NCBI GenBank assembly: GCA_030407005.1
Contig: JAUDYN010000011.1
Span: 1,478,501 to 1,542,500, forward strand
DNA from: Desarmillaria ectypa
Taxonomy: Eukaryota; Basidiomycota; Agaricomycetes; Agaricales; Physalacriaceae
DNA: 64,000 nt
Direction of reading: 5' to 3'
The position numbers and the translations under genes are program-made. Within the stretch, counting starts at the first letter, position 1. Each line of letters begins with the position of its first letter. Shown one piece after another: positions 1-11,620 of this stretch. A model generated the notes under the pieces. The model did no database searches and was not told where the DNA came from. It saw nothing but the letters and a program-made list of their open reading frames with translations.

Positions 1-1195
1 GAAATCCATCAACAGACAAAAACTGCATTGGCCAAAAAGGAAAGGCACATTGCAGAAATGCGCAAAGAACTCAATCAGGAGGAGTCCACCTGTAAAATGA
101 TGATGGACTACCTCCATGATCAGGAGAAGAGGAAAGAGCCCGAAAGGGGTAGACCTTTGGGAGAGCCACCAAGAGGCTACCTGGGTCCAAGGCCAGATCA
201 GTATTTAATCCCAAGACCACCCCCTGGCAAGGGTCCTCCCAACCTTATTCCCAATCCCATCGGGAACACTGCCACTGATGCCCTGTATCTGGGCATCAAA
301 CTGACCTTCATCAAGGTCCCCTCCCCTTTCAAAGAGGATCATGATGATATTGAATGCTTCATCAGCAATTGCATCACCTATTTCGAGGTGTTTCAATATT
401 ATTTCGAGGTGCCATCACACCTGGTACTATTCATGACGTCCCACTTCAAGGGCGCCACTAAGGACTGATGGGTCTACAAGAGACCCAAATTCTGGGTAGG
501 CAACTCCTACGATGGGACCACTGCCCACTTCTGATATCCTGACTGGGCCAACTTTGTTAACCTAGTCACATGACAATTCTGGGATCCTGCTATTGAGGAG
601 ATCCATGAAAAGCAGATGTTCAATCTCCACATGGGAGCATAGCCTGCCTCCCACTACTTCCAGAAGCTGGAAGAAGAAGCCAAGCTGGCAGGCCAGAGGA
701 CTGATGAGGCAGAGTGCGGCGCTATGGTGAAAGCCGTCTGACTAGGAGTACCATCCTCCTATATGACTTTCATCTCAAACATGAGTGTCAACATCCTGTG
801 CATATACAAGGAGAGACAGCAGAAATGGGTCTTTAACCAGACCACTAGTATGCCCCGGGATAGGCCAAAGAAGGATTCCCACCCCCAACAACCATAGCAG
901 CCCAGCAGCAAAGCTGCCACTGGGGTGACAAGTTTCTCAGCCCCAAAGCCAACTGCCAGCAGTGGGACCAGTCAGGATGCCAGAACTGGTCAGTGGACGA
1001 CTCACAGGGGGAGGGGGGGGGAAGCCCATGGACATCGATCAGCAAAGGGCTGAGGGATGATGCTTCAGATGTGACAAGAAGGGTCACCTGAGCAGAGATT
1101 ATCCCAAGAGAAAAGAGTTGAGGGACATCAGATCCTTAGGGCCCACTAACGAAGTGGTGCCAGTTACATCCAAGGTTGAGGAAGTAAAAGACTAG
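1..1195 (+). pseudogene. gag of Gypsy copy A, degenerate
   Basis: This encodes the 3' part of a retrotransposon Gag (capsid and nucleocapsid), which packages element RNA in virus-like particles. The reading is colinear with the gag at 11,621-13,135, for example the shared stretch around DHDDIECFI and the later HYFQKLEEEAKLAGQR. A CCHC zinc knuckle is recognisable at 1061-1102 (CFRC..KGHLSRD), but the last cysteine is replaced by tyrosine, so the knuckle is broken. There are several in-frame stops and a frame change between about 468 and 600. It ends at the TAG at 1193-1195, the same stop used in the sister copy. Confidence 0.85.
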
Positions 1196-4100
1196 GTCCA
1201 CAAGGGTTCGATTCCTCTTGCTCAACCAAGTCTGAAGGTGAGTCCTCAGTTTCTGCAGGTCGGACTAATTACTATGATAATAGACAATTATGTATGAAAA
1301 GCAATATATATCACATGACTTCACAGACCCCGAAGCCAAAGACAACCCAAGAATCAAACAAAAACAGGTATGTCATCCTCCTTCAAGAAGCTGACATGAG
1401 TATCTGTAGTGACAAATCCTGAACTCCCGATGAGGTGCAGGACTTGCCAGGTGGTGCTGGCACTGCCACCAAGTCCAATGAGCTTAGCTCACTGGATATA
1501 CTGCTGAGCAATCAGTGACAGGCAGGAACTAGTAGGCAGGACTTCCTCAGGCCTCCCAGAAGTCCGAACGTTCCAGCATCCTCCTTGAGCAGAGGAACAA
1601 GCCCACCAGCCTCGCCAGGGTCAGTGGGGGACCAGGAGAGCACCCACCAAGGCCAGGACCAGGGCCACACACTAGTCAGACTGGTGAGAGAACAGCAGAC
1701 CGCAGAGCCACAGGCAATACTGATAAGATTCGCCCTGGATGTGAAAGCTTAGTACTCTGTTGCAATAGCTAGTAGAAGCGGAACCTTGAATGCCTCAAGC
1801 TGATACCAGACTCCTTCTGAGGCCTGGAAAGTTCCTGAGCAAACTAGAGCTGAAGAACAGGAGGAAGCCACTAGCATCCAGGTGGTAAAGAGGGGGCATT
1901 TCAGTAGAACCATCATTGTCAAAGTACCTGACAAAGAAGACAATACTGCCTTTAAACTGTGACAAACCAAACAGTCCAGAACTGAAGTCCTGCCCAATTG
2001 GGAGACACTGAACCCAAAATCCTGCCTAACAAGGGGGTACCAAACCTTGAAGCCCTGTCCGAAAGGAAGGCACATGATCACCAATAGTATAGACCATTCG
2101 GGATCAACTGGACTCTGTGCACAGTTCGCAGCTCCACAGACTTGGCTGCTGCCAAGGCAGTTCTCTCCATTTGGGTTCATCCCAAATGACTTGGAGAGAT
2201 AGATGATGAGCTCATTTAGAGCTTGAGAACCAGAGAGAGTCTTGCCCACAAGCAGCTCTATGAACTCCACAAACCAATCCACTATGTCCATGGTACCAAA
2301 AGCTCAGGATGAGACTTCTTGGTGGACATCCAGCTCTCTCCTTGCACAGGGAAGCAGACGTTGACAACCAGAGCATTGTTGGATAGTGGCTGTACAGGCA
2401 GCTCTATCAACCAAACTTATGTTCAACAACATCGATTGGACACTTGAAAAGCCACTGCTCTGATTCCAGTCTACAATGCAGATGGAACCTGCAACAAGGC
2501 AGGTGATGTAACTGAATTTGTGGAGCTCTGAATGACCATCAGAGACCACAGCGAATGAATTGACCTCATGGTCACTGACTTGGGCTCCAAGACCATGTAC
2601 TTGGGCCATGACTGGCTTAAACACCATAATCCTTTTGTCAACTGGAAAGCAGGAACCATGACATTTGGATGATGTCATTGCATCAAAACTCCTTTCACAC
2701 TACCTGACACAGACAAAGAAGATCGATGAGACAAAGAACTAGAGGAGGGAGAAAGTATTCTTGCCATCAATATGCAAGAAGAAATCATCCTTCGAGCAGT
2801 CCATCATGCAAACAAACTAGTAGCAGCAGCAAATGCTGAGAAACCAAAACAGACATTCAAGGAGCTTGTGCCTCCTCAGTACCAAAGCTTTAGAGATCTA
2901 TTCTCAAAGGAAAGCTTTGATGACCTACCCGAATGAAGACCCTGAGACCATGCAATTGAGCTAGTCCCCAATGCGAAATCTATCTTGGACTATAAAGTCT
3001 ACCCGCTCAATCAAAATGAGCAAGAACAACTTGACAAGTTCCTTGATGAGAACTTAGACTTGGGATGAATCCGTCTCTCGAAATCTCCTTTTGCCTCTCC
3101 TTTCTTCTTCATCAAGAAAAAGGATGGCTCATTACGACCTGTTCAGGATTACCAAAAACTGAACGAAATGACAATAAAAAATTATTATCCTCTCCCTTTG
3201 ATCTCCGAACTTATCGACAAGTTGTGTGAAGCCAAATATTTCTCCAAACTAGATGTTTGATGGGGATATAACAATGTCCATATCAGAGATGGAGACAAAG
3301 AAAAAGCTGCATTCAGAACTAACCAAGGACTCTTTGAGCCAATGGTTATGTTTTTCGGACTTATGAATTCACCCACTACATTCTAGTGGATGATGAACGA
3401 CATCTTCAAGGATTTAATTGCTGGAGGAAAAGTGACCATTTACCTTGATGATATCCTAATCTTCACGAAATCCCTATCTAAGCACCGAGATATTGTGCAA
3501 CAAGTCCTCCAACGATTATGAGAAAACAAGTTGTTCCTCAAAGCAGAGAAATGCAAATTCAAAGTATTCAAAACCAAATACTTAGGGGTCATTATCAGTG
3601 AAGATGCCATTCACATGGATCCAGTCAAGATTGCTGGAATAGCAGAATGGCTGACTCCGACAAAGAAGAAAGAGCTACAATCTTTCTTAGGATTCACGAA
3701 CTTTTATCGCAAGTTCATCCATGACTATTCCAAGATCATACAATCCCTTACCCAGCTAACCGGAAAGGTGGACTGGACATGGGGATCAGAACAAGAACAA
3801 GCATTCCATCAACTCAAGCAGTTGATGACCATGAATGTAGTCCTAACAATTCCCTCAGATGATGGAAAGTTCCAAGTAGAAGCCAATGCCAGTGATGGAG
3901 CCATCAGTGCTGTCCTAAGTCAGGAACAGAATGGCAAATGGAGGCCAGTCACCTTCATGTCAAAAGCACTAACCATCACTGAATGCAATTACAAGATCTA
4001 TGACAAGGAGCTGTTAGCAATTATGCTAGCTCTAGAGGAGTGGTGTCATTATCTTATGGGTGCCAAGGAAACTATCAAAATCTGGACGGACCACCAGAAT

Positions 4101-6005
4101 CTCCAGTATTTCTGAAAACCCCAGAAGCTGAACTGACAACAAGCTCGGTGAGTCACTGAACTAGCCGAGTACCACTTTATCCTTCAACATAAAGCTGGAA
4201 CTGCAAACAAGAAGGCCAATCTTCTCAGTAGATGGGATGATCATGACCAGGGAAAGAAAGACAACCAAGATATTGTTGTTCTTTCCCCTGAACATTTCTG
4301 GGCATTGATACTACCCACAGCTGAAGAACAAACCACATGTATAAGAGATGCAACTCGACAAAAATCCCAGTGGGACCAGGAGATCGAGAAATCCCTCAAT
4401 CACGAGTGAGGAATCACCCAAGAAGATGAACTCTTGTGGTATGACAGATGAATTTACATTCCCCAAGAACCTGCACTCCGCAGAGAAATTATCACTCAAT
4501 ATCATGATCATATCACCACTGGACATCTGGGGATTGCAAAGACCAAAGAGCTTGTTCTCCACAAATACTGGTGGCCAAAGATGAAGAAAGATGTTGAGTC
4601 TTACATCAAAGGATGTGAGACTTGTCAGCAGGCAAAGAGTGATATGCAGGCCAAAGCTGCACCTCTCCACCCCAATGCCATACCAGATACACCATGGACT
4701 CACATCTCGGTCAACATGGTCACTGGACTTCCAGAGTCAGAAGAATTCGATGCTCTACTCATCATTGTAGACTGATTCTCAAAGAACATAATCCTCATCC
4801 TGTGCAACGAGGAATTATCCACTGAGAGATGGGCACTGATGCTTCGCAACCATGTATACATGAAACATGGCATGCCACAAGTGGTCATATCTGACTGGGG
4901 ACCACAATTCATATCAGTATTCATGAAAGAGCTATACCAAATGCTGAACATCACACAGAATGCCTCAATGGCATACCATCCCCAGACAGATGGACAGACA
5001 GAAAGGGTCAACCAAAAGGTTGAAAAATACCTCTGTATCTTTGTCAATCATTGACAAACAGATTGGGTAGCATGGCTACCTCTCACAGAATTCATCCACA
5101 ACAACTGAACACATTCGGCTACAGGCAAAAGTCCCTTCATGGTCCTATATGGATGAAATCCTCCACTCATTCTGGAGTCCATTCAGAAATCCAGCTTCGC
5201 AAATCCAGCAGCTGTTGACTTCACTGAAACTATGGCCAAGATCCATAAGGAGGTACACGATGCCTTAGAAAAGGCAGCAGTGCAAATGAAAGCACAATAT
5301 GATAAATGAAAACAGTCACCATGGGAATACCAAGTCAGTGATAAGGTATGGCTTGACACCGCCAATCTTCATCTTCCACGACCCAAAAAGAAACTTGACG
5401 ACAAGTGAACAGGACCATTCAAGATTGTAGAAAAGTCAGGAGTGGCAGCATACAAGTTGAAACTACTGCCCCACTGGAAGATTCATCCCCAATTCAATGA
5501 GAAACTGTTGACTCTCTACATGGCACCTTCATTCCCAAATCAGCAACAACTGCCACCTCCTCCTCCAGACCTCATCGATGGTCAAGAGGAATATGAAATC
5601 GAAGAAGTCTTGGACTTGCACACTCAGAAAGTACGCTCCAAAAGAGGACAACCATCTAGAAAAGTCATGGACTATCCAGTCAAGTGGAAAGGATGGACCT
5701 GTGAACACAACTCATGGGTTCAAAAAAACGAGATGACAAACACATTGGAAGCGATCCAAGAGTATGAGGCCAGCGTAAACCATGCCCTATACACTCCAAA
5801 AATCATAACCAAGGACAAGACAGTGGTCAAGATCTTAGACCATGAATACTTGGAACATGGCAATGTAGCCTACCTCGCCAAATGAAAAGATGGATACACC
5901 AAGTGGATTGTCAACCCAGATGAGAACTTATGGAAAAAGTTGATTGACCAGTATTAGGTCAGTCAAATCATGACACAATTCAACACCCCAGAAGAAAAAC
6001 CTTAG
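1196..6005 (+). pseudogene. pol of Gypsy copy A (PR-RT-RH-INT-chromodomain), degenerate
   Basis: This is the remnant of the Pol polyprotein. In order I can read a protease with the DSG active-site triplet (ALLDSGCTGSS), reverse transcriptase with YLDDILIF, RNase H (the best open part is 3531-4115), an HHCC-type integrase zinc region (CETCQ), the integrase core including HPQTDGQTERVNQ, and a C-terminal chromodomain (VKWKGW...HNSWV, around 5670-5730). Tens of stops interrupt it. The natural terminator is the TAG at 6003-6005, equivalent to the TAG ending pol in the complete copy. The chromodomain marks the element as a chromovirus, a lineage whose integrases are thought to target heterochromatin. 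Confidence 0.9.
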
Positions 6006-6037
6006 CAGTTGAGATGACTGCTTTAACAAGGGGGTAA

Positions 6038-6455
6038 TGTTATGATTTTTCCATTATCTTATCTTATCTGAGTCATATCCATGACTCAGCCATCTTATCA
6101 ACCATCAATTCCGACTCGTATCCAACCACTCACTGACTCATACCCTCATTCTCACCGTCTGTCACCCCAGATGCTTTCTATTGGACCAATGATCCTTCCA
6201 AACCATCCAACTTCGACACTGTTCTAGCATAGACTGAACCATTTCATCTAAATATATCACCATACTTACAGTATATAAACAGAGTAAACTACACTATTGT
6301 ACTCTATCTTTTGACTAAACTTAATCTATACACTGCTTACTTGCACTACACCAAAGACCCAGCCTACTCTCTCTATTGGGTAACTGTTTGAACACGTAAC
6401 AGCCCAGAGGGATCAGCTGATGTCCCAAGTCATGTGCCTAAGTCAGATCCTAACA
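6038..6455 (+). repeat. 3' LTR of Gypsy copy A
   Basis: This 418-bp long terminal repeat begins TGTTA and ends TAACA. It follows the polypurine tract directly and aligns end to end with the 423-bp LTRs at 9975 and 17,998. It has a TATATAAA-like box in its middle third. Divergence from the other LTRs is much greater than between the two LTRs of the complete copy, so this copy is older. Confidence 0.92.
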
Positions 6456-6886
6456 GGGAGTTTTTCAAAGCTGTCTTTAGAGAATAGGTCTTTAAAGCTT
6501 TGATACTGGGGAGGTACTATTTTCTCAAAAGTCTTTTTTGGCTTTTTGGCATTAGCAGCAGCTGCTAATTCATTTGCATAGTGTATGACTCAGATAACAA
6601 GCTCTTCCTGCATATTAACTGTGAGAATGGTTTCATCATCCTCCAGTTCTTTGTCCCACCTGTCTTTGTCATCAGAGTCAGAGAGTGGAAGGAAATTCTT
6701 GATACATTGGCAATGTCCAAAGATCATTGTTCCAGTTTTCCAATTGATTATCAGATTGTGGTGTTTAAGCCAATTGTGGCCCAAGTAGACTGTCTTGGAG
6801 CTAAGATTCATGACTGCTAAGTCAATGCATTCAGTATGACTGCCAATGATCATTCTGAGTTCTACAAATTCTATAATATCACCTGC
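6456..6886 (-). pseudogene. Inverted Gypsy pol fragment, protease to RT linker (3' half)
   Basis: Read on the minus strand, this matches the protease and protease-RT linker of the Gypsy family: GHNWLKHHN around 6770 and NMQEE near 6600 parallel the complete copy near 14,590 and 14,750. It begins exactly where the LTR of copy A ends, so copy A probably inserted into it. It is separated from its other half (8244-8900) by an insert. CpG is nearly absent. Confidence 0.85.
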
Positions 6887-8243
6887 TGATATGCTTGATA
6901 ATGGTGAGTGACAAAAGAATTAGAGAATGGCAATGAACACCAATCACACTAAACCTCTTACTACTCTACATTTAATCACCAATATTGAATTTGAATGGTT
7001 TCAAGTACAATGGAAGCACCCTGCAGACTTCAATAATCAAGTACAGTTATCTTAAAGGTGTTTTATTTGTTACTAATGAGTTATACAAAGTACTACTCAC
7101 ACTAGTGGGGTTGGTAAGACACAATTGGGTAAAGAGTGACTTGGTTTGAGCTACTGCACTCGTTCTGACTGAAACTGCTTTGAACTAGTGGCTCTCTTGG
7201 CCCTATACTGCTTCCTACAAGTGATAAACACTTGACTAGTCACACTCTTGGCTAACTAGTGGCACTCTTGGCCTAAGAATAAACTATAACTCTGAGAACT
7301 TTGCTTGAACTAACTTCAAAACACTCTGGACCTTTGTAGAACACAACAGTGACTTTAAGGAACTTCAATTTAATGTAATACTATGGGTGACTTAGCAACT
7401 ATTAATCACTTCATCAAGGTTAAGCACAAAAGCCTTTAGTTGGGGACACCAGTTACTACTAGTGAGGGCTCAACTGTGAGGATGGCTTGCCTACTTTGCA
7501 TAAGCACTCATCCCACTACTTATATACTACTGAGGCAGAACTATAAATATCATCTGGGTATAGGGTATATTAGTAAGGATTTCTTGGCTAGTCTCAAATA
7601 ATGATGAATAATCACATAATAGTTGGTTTACTCTATTTTTTTTTCAAATGACCAGTCTAGAGACTCCACAGTCTGTCTTTCCACACTCTTGGCTCAACTA
7701 TATGCCCTAGTAATATGGTTATATGGATCAGATATTGGTGCCTGTAACAGCTATCTGATCATGATTGAGGGTGCAGTCCAGCTACACTAGTACTGATTAT
7801 AAGAGATCTATATTGTAATAGTCAGATCTGGGCTCAAGGTTAATCCCTTCCTAATTCATTTCTAAGTCCTGTTTTAAGATTGCCATGTGACTAGTTATCC
7901 TGACTTAGGCATTTATGCCCAGTCTGGGCTGCTAGTGATAGAACTTCACAAGATCTGTATACTCTGCTCCTGGTTTTAGCATGCTAGTAGCATCCTTCAT
8001 TTGCTTGTGGCTGTATTTCACTTAGTCCTGCTAGCATTCAAGTTACTAGTCTGGCTGGCTGGTAGATTTAACCCACTAATGATATTGCATCCAAGTCCTG
8101 GCTCTACTAGTTGCTTACTGCTTTTAACTATCAGCTTGAAGCCTCAGCTATAGTCCTCTATGTATCATTAGTATAGGATAGATGTGCAATAGTATTGTTA
8201 CAAAATCACAAAATCTAGGTGTGAACATGTAGATAGTATATCA
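6887..8243 (-). mobile_element. Insert splitting the inverted Gypsy fragment; probable solo LTR of another family
   Basis: This stretch of about 1.36 kb has no resemblance to the Gypsy family around it and interrupts the inverted protease region. Plus-strand termini are TGATAT and ATATCA, a 6-bp inverted terminal repeat of the TG...CA type. On the minus strand it contains a TATATAAG-like box (around 7515-7525) and an AATAAA-type signal further on, as an LTR would. Short internal repeats of the type GCCAAGAGTG..ACTAGT occur around 7190-7280. No open frame of note. A clean target duplication is not visible (CCTGC against CCACC), so the exact ends are uncertain. It could also be a non-autonomous DNA element. 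Confidence 0.45.
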
Positions 8244-8900
8244 CCACCTTGTTATGGGTTCCATTGGTATTGTATATGGAAATGGGGGTGGCAGCTTTTT
8301 GGGTGTCCAACTGGTGTTGGAGGACATATGTTCAATTGATAGAGCTACCAGTGCAGCCACTATCTAGTAGAGCTCTTGTAGTAAGAGCCTTCTTTCCCAT
8401 GCATGGGGCAAGTTAAATATCCACCATGAAGTCCCAACCAGGACTTTTGGTTCTATGGATATACTGGATCAGTTCTCAGAGTTTATAGAGTTGCTCTTGA
8501 GTTTGACTCTCTCTGGTTTGTAAGCTCATAGTAAGCTTATCAGTGATCTCTCCAAGTCATTTAGGATGAACCCAAGTGGAGAGGGTAGCTTTGGCAATTG
8601 TCAAGTTTTTGACAGTACAGATGGCACATAGAGTCCAATCAACTTCAAATAGTTTATACCATACATGATCAGGTACTCCCTTGTTAGGCAGGATTTTGGG
8701 ATTGGATGTTGGAGTCAGTGGTCTTGATTTAGACTGTTGCACTTTTCATATTAGAAAAGCCATATCATCCTCTTCATCAGGTACTTTGATGATAGTTACT
8801 CTGCAAGAATGCCTCCTTTTTACTGCCTGGGTGCTAGTGGGTTTCCAAGTGCAGAATATTCCCTCTTCCTTGGCTGCTCATTCATTGATAACACCATCAA
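8244..8900 (-). pseudogene. Inverted Gypsy fragment, gag-protease linker to protease (5' half)
   Basis: Read on the minus strand, this is colinear with 13,750-14,450 of the complete copy: the PNKGV and WVHPK segments are recognisable near 8690 and 8560, followed by the protease DSG region near 8370. It is the upstream half of the fragment at 6456-6886. The right boundary, near 8880-8905, grades into a truncated LTR and cannot be fixed to the base by eye. Confidence 0.8.
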
Positions 8901-9193
8901 TTCTCTCATGCTGTCACCCAGATATCACCCTCTGACCATGGTAATACCACAAACACATGGTTTATATATGATAGACACACAGATGGAGCTATTATTAGTT
9001 TTCCAGCTTTCAGTATATAAGTAGTATACCTCTCATGTATACTCCTCATCTTCCAACTAAACTTAATATATATACTATTCTATACTCTTCTGAAGACCTC
9101 CACTGCTTTCTCATATAAGGTGATTGTCTGAATACAAGACAGCCCAGGAATTAGTGTTTGGTCCTAAGATCACATGTGAATTGGGTCCTAACA
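8900..9193 (+). repeat. Truncated Gypsy LTR, 3' part
   Basis: This resembles the second half of the LTR at 20,599-21,032: a TATATAAG box around 9013, the run around GGTGATTGTCTGAATACAAG (9119-9138), and the terminal TCCTAACA ending at 9193. The first part of the LTR is missing. It is joined directly to reverse-transcriptase sequence at 9194 with no leader, gag or protease between. Confidence 0.7.
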
Positions 9194-9974
9194 GAAATCA
9201 TCATTTGCCTCCCTGTTCTTCTTCATCAAGAAGCAAGATGGTTCTCTTCACCCTATTCAAGACTATTAAAAGCTGAACAAAATGACCATCAAAAACTGAT
9301 ATTCCCTACCACTTATTTCCAAACTTATCAACAAGCTACATAGCACTAAGTACTTCTCCAAGCTTGATGTCCACTGGGGATATAACAATGTATGGATCCA
9401 TGAAGGTGATGAAGAGAAAGCCACCTTTCACATGAATTGCAGACTGTTCAAGCCCACCATCATGTTCTTTGGGCTGACCAATTCACCTGCCATATTTCAA
9501 TGGATGATGAATGATATTTTCCATGACCTCATCACCAAAAGGAAGGTCACAATCTACCTAGATGATATCCTGATCTTCATGAAGGATCTAGAAGAACACC
9601 AACAGATTATATGCCATGTCCTTCAACATCTGCATAAAAACAAACTCTTCCTCAAAGCTGAAAAATGTGAGTTTGAGGTTTTAGAAACCAAATACTTAGG
9701 TGTCATTATCAGTTAAGACTTGATATGGATGGACCCTGTCAAGGTTGCAGAAATCACAGAGTGGCCAACCTCAATAAAGAAAAAGAAACTTCAATCATTC
9801 CTAGGTTTCATGAATTTCTATTGCAAATTTATATGCAATTATTCCAAAATTGTCAAACCCCTCACCCAGCTGATGGGCAATGCTGAATAGAAGTGGGAGG
9901 AAGCTCAAGAACAGACATTCCTCAAGCTAAAAAAGCAGATGATAGAGGATGCAATCCTGGCCATCCCAATGAAT
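9194..9974 (+). pseudogene. Host Gypsy element B: pol fragment (RT) upstream of nested insertion
   Basis: This is reverse-transcriptase sequence of an older Gypsy element. KLDVHWGYNNV and MFFGLTNSPAIFQWMMNDIF lie near 9360-9510 and the catalytic YLDDILIF near 9555, followed by the start of the RNase H region. Reading stops abruptly at 9974 and continues in the same sense at 18,421 after the nested element. Compared with a normal element the leader, gag and protease are missing. Very few CpG remain, making this one of the most decayed copies here. Confidence 0.88.
9970..9974. repeat. Target-site duplication, left (TGAAT)
   Basis: TGAAT immediately precedes the 5' LTR and the same five bases follow the 3' LTR at 18,421-18,425. 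Five-base duplications are standard for Ty3/Gypsy integrases. Confidence 0.9.
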
Positions 9975-10397
9975 TGTTACGATTTTTCCGTTATCTTATC
10001 TTATCTGAGTCATAACCATGACTCATCCATCTAATCTAGTCCAGAAACCGACTCGTATCCAGCTATTCGCCGGCTACCACCCTCGTTCTCACCGTCTGTC
10101 ACCCCAGACGTTTGCTATTGGTTCTATGATCCTCCCAGATTGTCCTCTTTCTGCACCGTTTGTGCATGGACTGTAGCGTTTCATCTAATTATAATGCCGT
10201 AGGAATACTATATAAACAGAGTAAACTAGACCGTTGTACTCTAACTCTTGTTTTAATTAACATCATACACCTCTTGCTCGCACTACACTAAAGACTATTA
10301 GCGTAGTTCTCTCAATTGGGTGATCGTTTGAATGCGTAACGGCCCAGAGGGAATCAGCTGACTGTCCCAAGTCATGTGCCTAAGTCGGTACATAACA
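9975..10397 (+). repeat. 5' LTR of Gypsy copy C
   Basis: Begins TGTTACG and ends CATAACA. It is paired with the 3' LTR at 17,998-18,420, and both are 423 bp. The probable promoter TATATAAA is at 10,209-10,216. No obvious tRNA-type primer-binding site starting TGG follows the LTR, so a self-priming mechanism as in some chromoviruses is possible but unproven. Confidence 0.96.
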
Positions 10398-10456
10398 TAA
10401 AACAAGAGTTTTTCCATCCACTTCTATTACGCTAGCCATATAGAAGAACTTTCTTC

Positions 10457-11619
10457 ATGTCTGGAGAAGACAGAAACTCTCAAGAACCCCGAACCGTTTC
10501 TCTCGGCGTCGCCATCGGCGGTGCCATACTATTGTCTTTTTTCATGGTCCTCGCCGTACTAATTTACAAGGAAGAAATCCAGGCCCTGCTAAGAAGGCAG
10601 CCCTGACGACCCAAACCAGAACCCCGCCCCGCCCCACCCACCGCCAATGACCTTCCCAGGGGGATACCCCCTGCAAGACTGGGAGAGCGAGAGAAACTAC
10701 CACTTGTTCATCCCTGGGCCCGCTTCATCGTCAGCCCTTCCTCCTCCTCCGAGGAGGATAGCAGTTCGCGACCCCCATCTCCGGGGATCACAGAACTTTG
10801 GGCCCAGATTGCCCAATCCGCTCGCGCTTACAATGCAAGAGCAGTCCTCCTCCGTTACCAGATGGAATGACCCACCGTCGCAATGGAGCGACCAGCAGTC
10901 AGCCTTACGGAGGCCGAAGAATATGCGAGGGACGTTCGGGCTGCAGACGACGAACCCCCGCCCCCCGCCTATCACAGCAGAGGTCAGATTCCCCGTCGCC
11001 CGACAGTGACAATAGTAGCTGGTCCGGCGATTCCAGACCACGACACCCCGACGATCCCAGCATGGATCAAAACCACCCCTACGGCCCCTGGAGCCGTGAG
11101 CGGTGGCCAGACGAGGGAGAAGAAATCTCCCTCTCCTCCCTCCCTGTCATCGAAATCTCCGATGACAAGTCTGACGACGACATCGTCAGAGACAATGCCC
11201 CAGTCCCATCCGCTCCCAGTGCTGCCGACGACCCCTTCAACGTGGACAGGGACGATTATACCTGGCCAGACCTCTCTGAGGTCGACCAGAGGCTATTCGG
11301 TCCATTCCAGACCACAGCGTGGGAAGTTCAATGTAGGGACATCGAAGCCTGAGATCTCTGGGATGAACCCAGAGCCGATATGGATGAGTGGCTCGCCCTT
11401 AACAGGGGCGACCCCATCCGAGTCCCATTCGATGGGCCCAGTAACTACCAGGCCAACATCATTAACCACTGGATCCATGCAAATCAGGACTGGTCAATTT
11501 TCCGCCCCGCCGCAGGGGATCGCTTTCTAGGGTTACTACCCCGGACCCCCCAGGAGCAGCGAGAGCTGGACAGGACCCTCCAGCACCTCTGGAGGTTGGA
11601 GGTGGCACGAGAGGAATGA
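10457..11619 (+). pseudogene. Leader ORF of Gypsy copy C with N-terminal transmembrane segment
   Basis: This starts at the first good ATG after the 5' LTR. The first 49 codons (to a TGA at 10,604) give a short hydrophilic start, a hydrophobic stretch of about 21 residues (GVAIGGAILLSFFMVLAVLI), then basic residues (LLRR): a textbook single-pass membrane anchor. The same frame continues with proline- and acid-rich sequence to about 10,970, where coding character switches frame. The second frame (to 11,619) is acidic and ends LEVAREE. It may be the N-terminal part of a long Gag or a separate ORF, because one or two frame changes separate it from gag at 11,621. A single copy does not allow a choice. 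I do not recognise a family. Confidence 0.6.
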
Positions 11620-11620
11620 G

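Larger units (their letters stand above)
1..6455 (+). mobile_element. Ty3/Gypsy chromovirus, copy A (5' end outside window)
   Basis: This is the 3' portion of an LTR retrotransposon running from inside gag to the end of the 3' LTR. The order is gag, protease, reverse transcriptase, RNase H, integrase, chromodomain, polypurine tract (AAGGGGG, 6028-6034) and LTR, which is the Ty3/Gypsy order. It is colinear with the complete copy at 9975-18,420 and clearly the same family. Nearly every domain is broken by stop codons and small frame changes, so it is inactive. CpG is scarce and many stops are TGA where the sister copy has CGA. The target-site duplication cannot be tested because the 5' LTR is outside the window. 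Confidence 0.93.

Noticed and set aside
6875..8248. hAT-type DNA transposon based on GGTGATAT at both ends of the insert
   Set aside because: No terminal inverted repeats fit those borders and there is no transposase. TGATAT/ATATCA ends fit an LTR better, though this is not settled.
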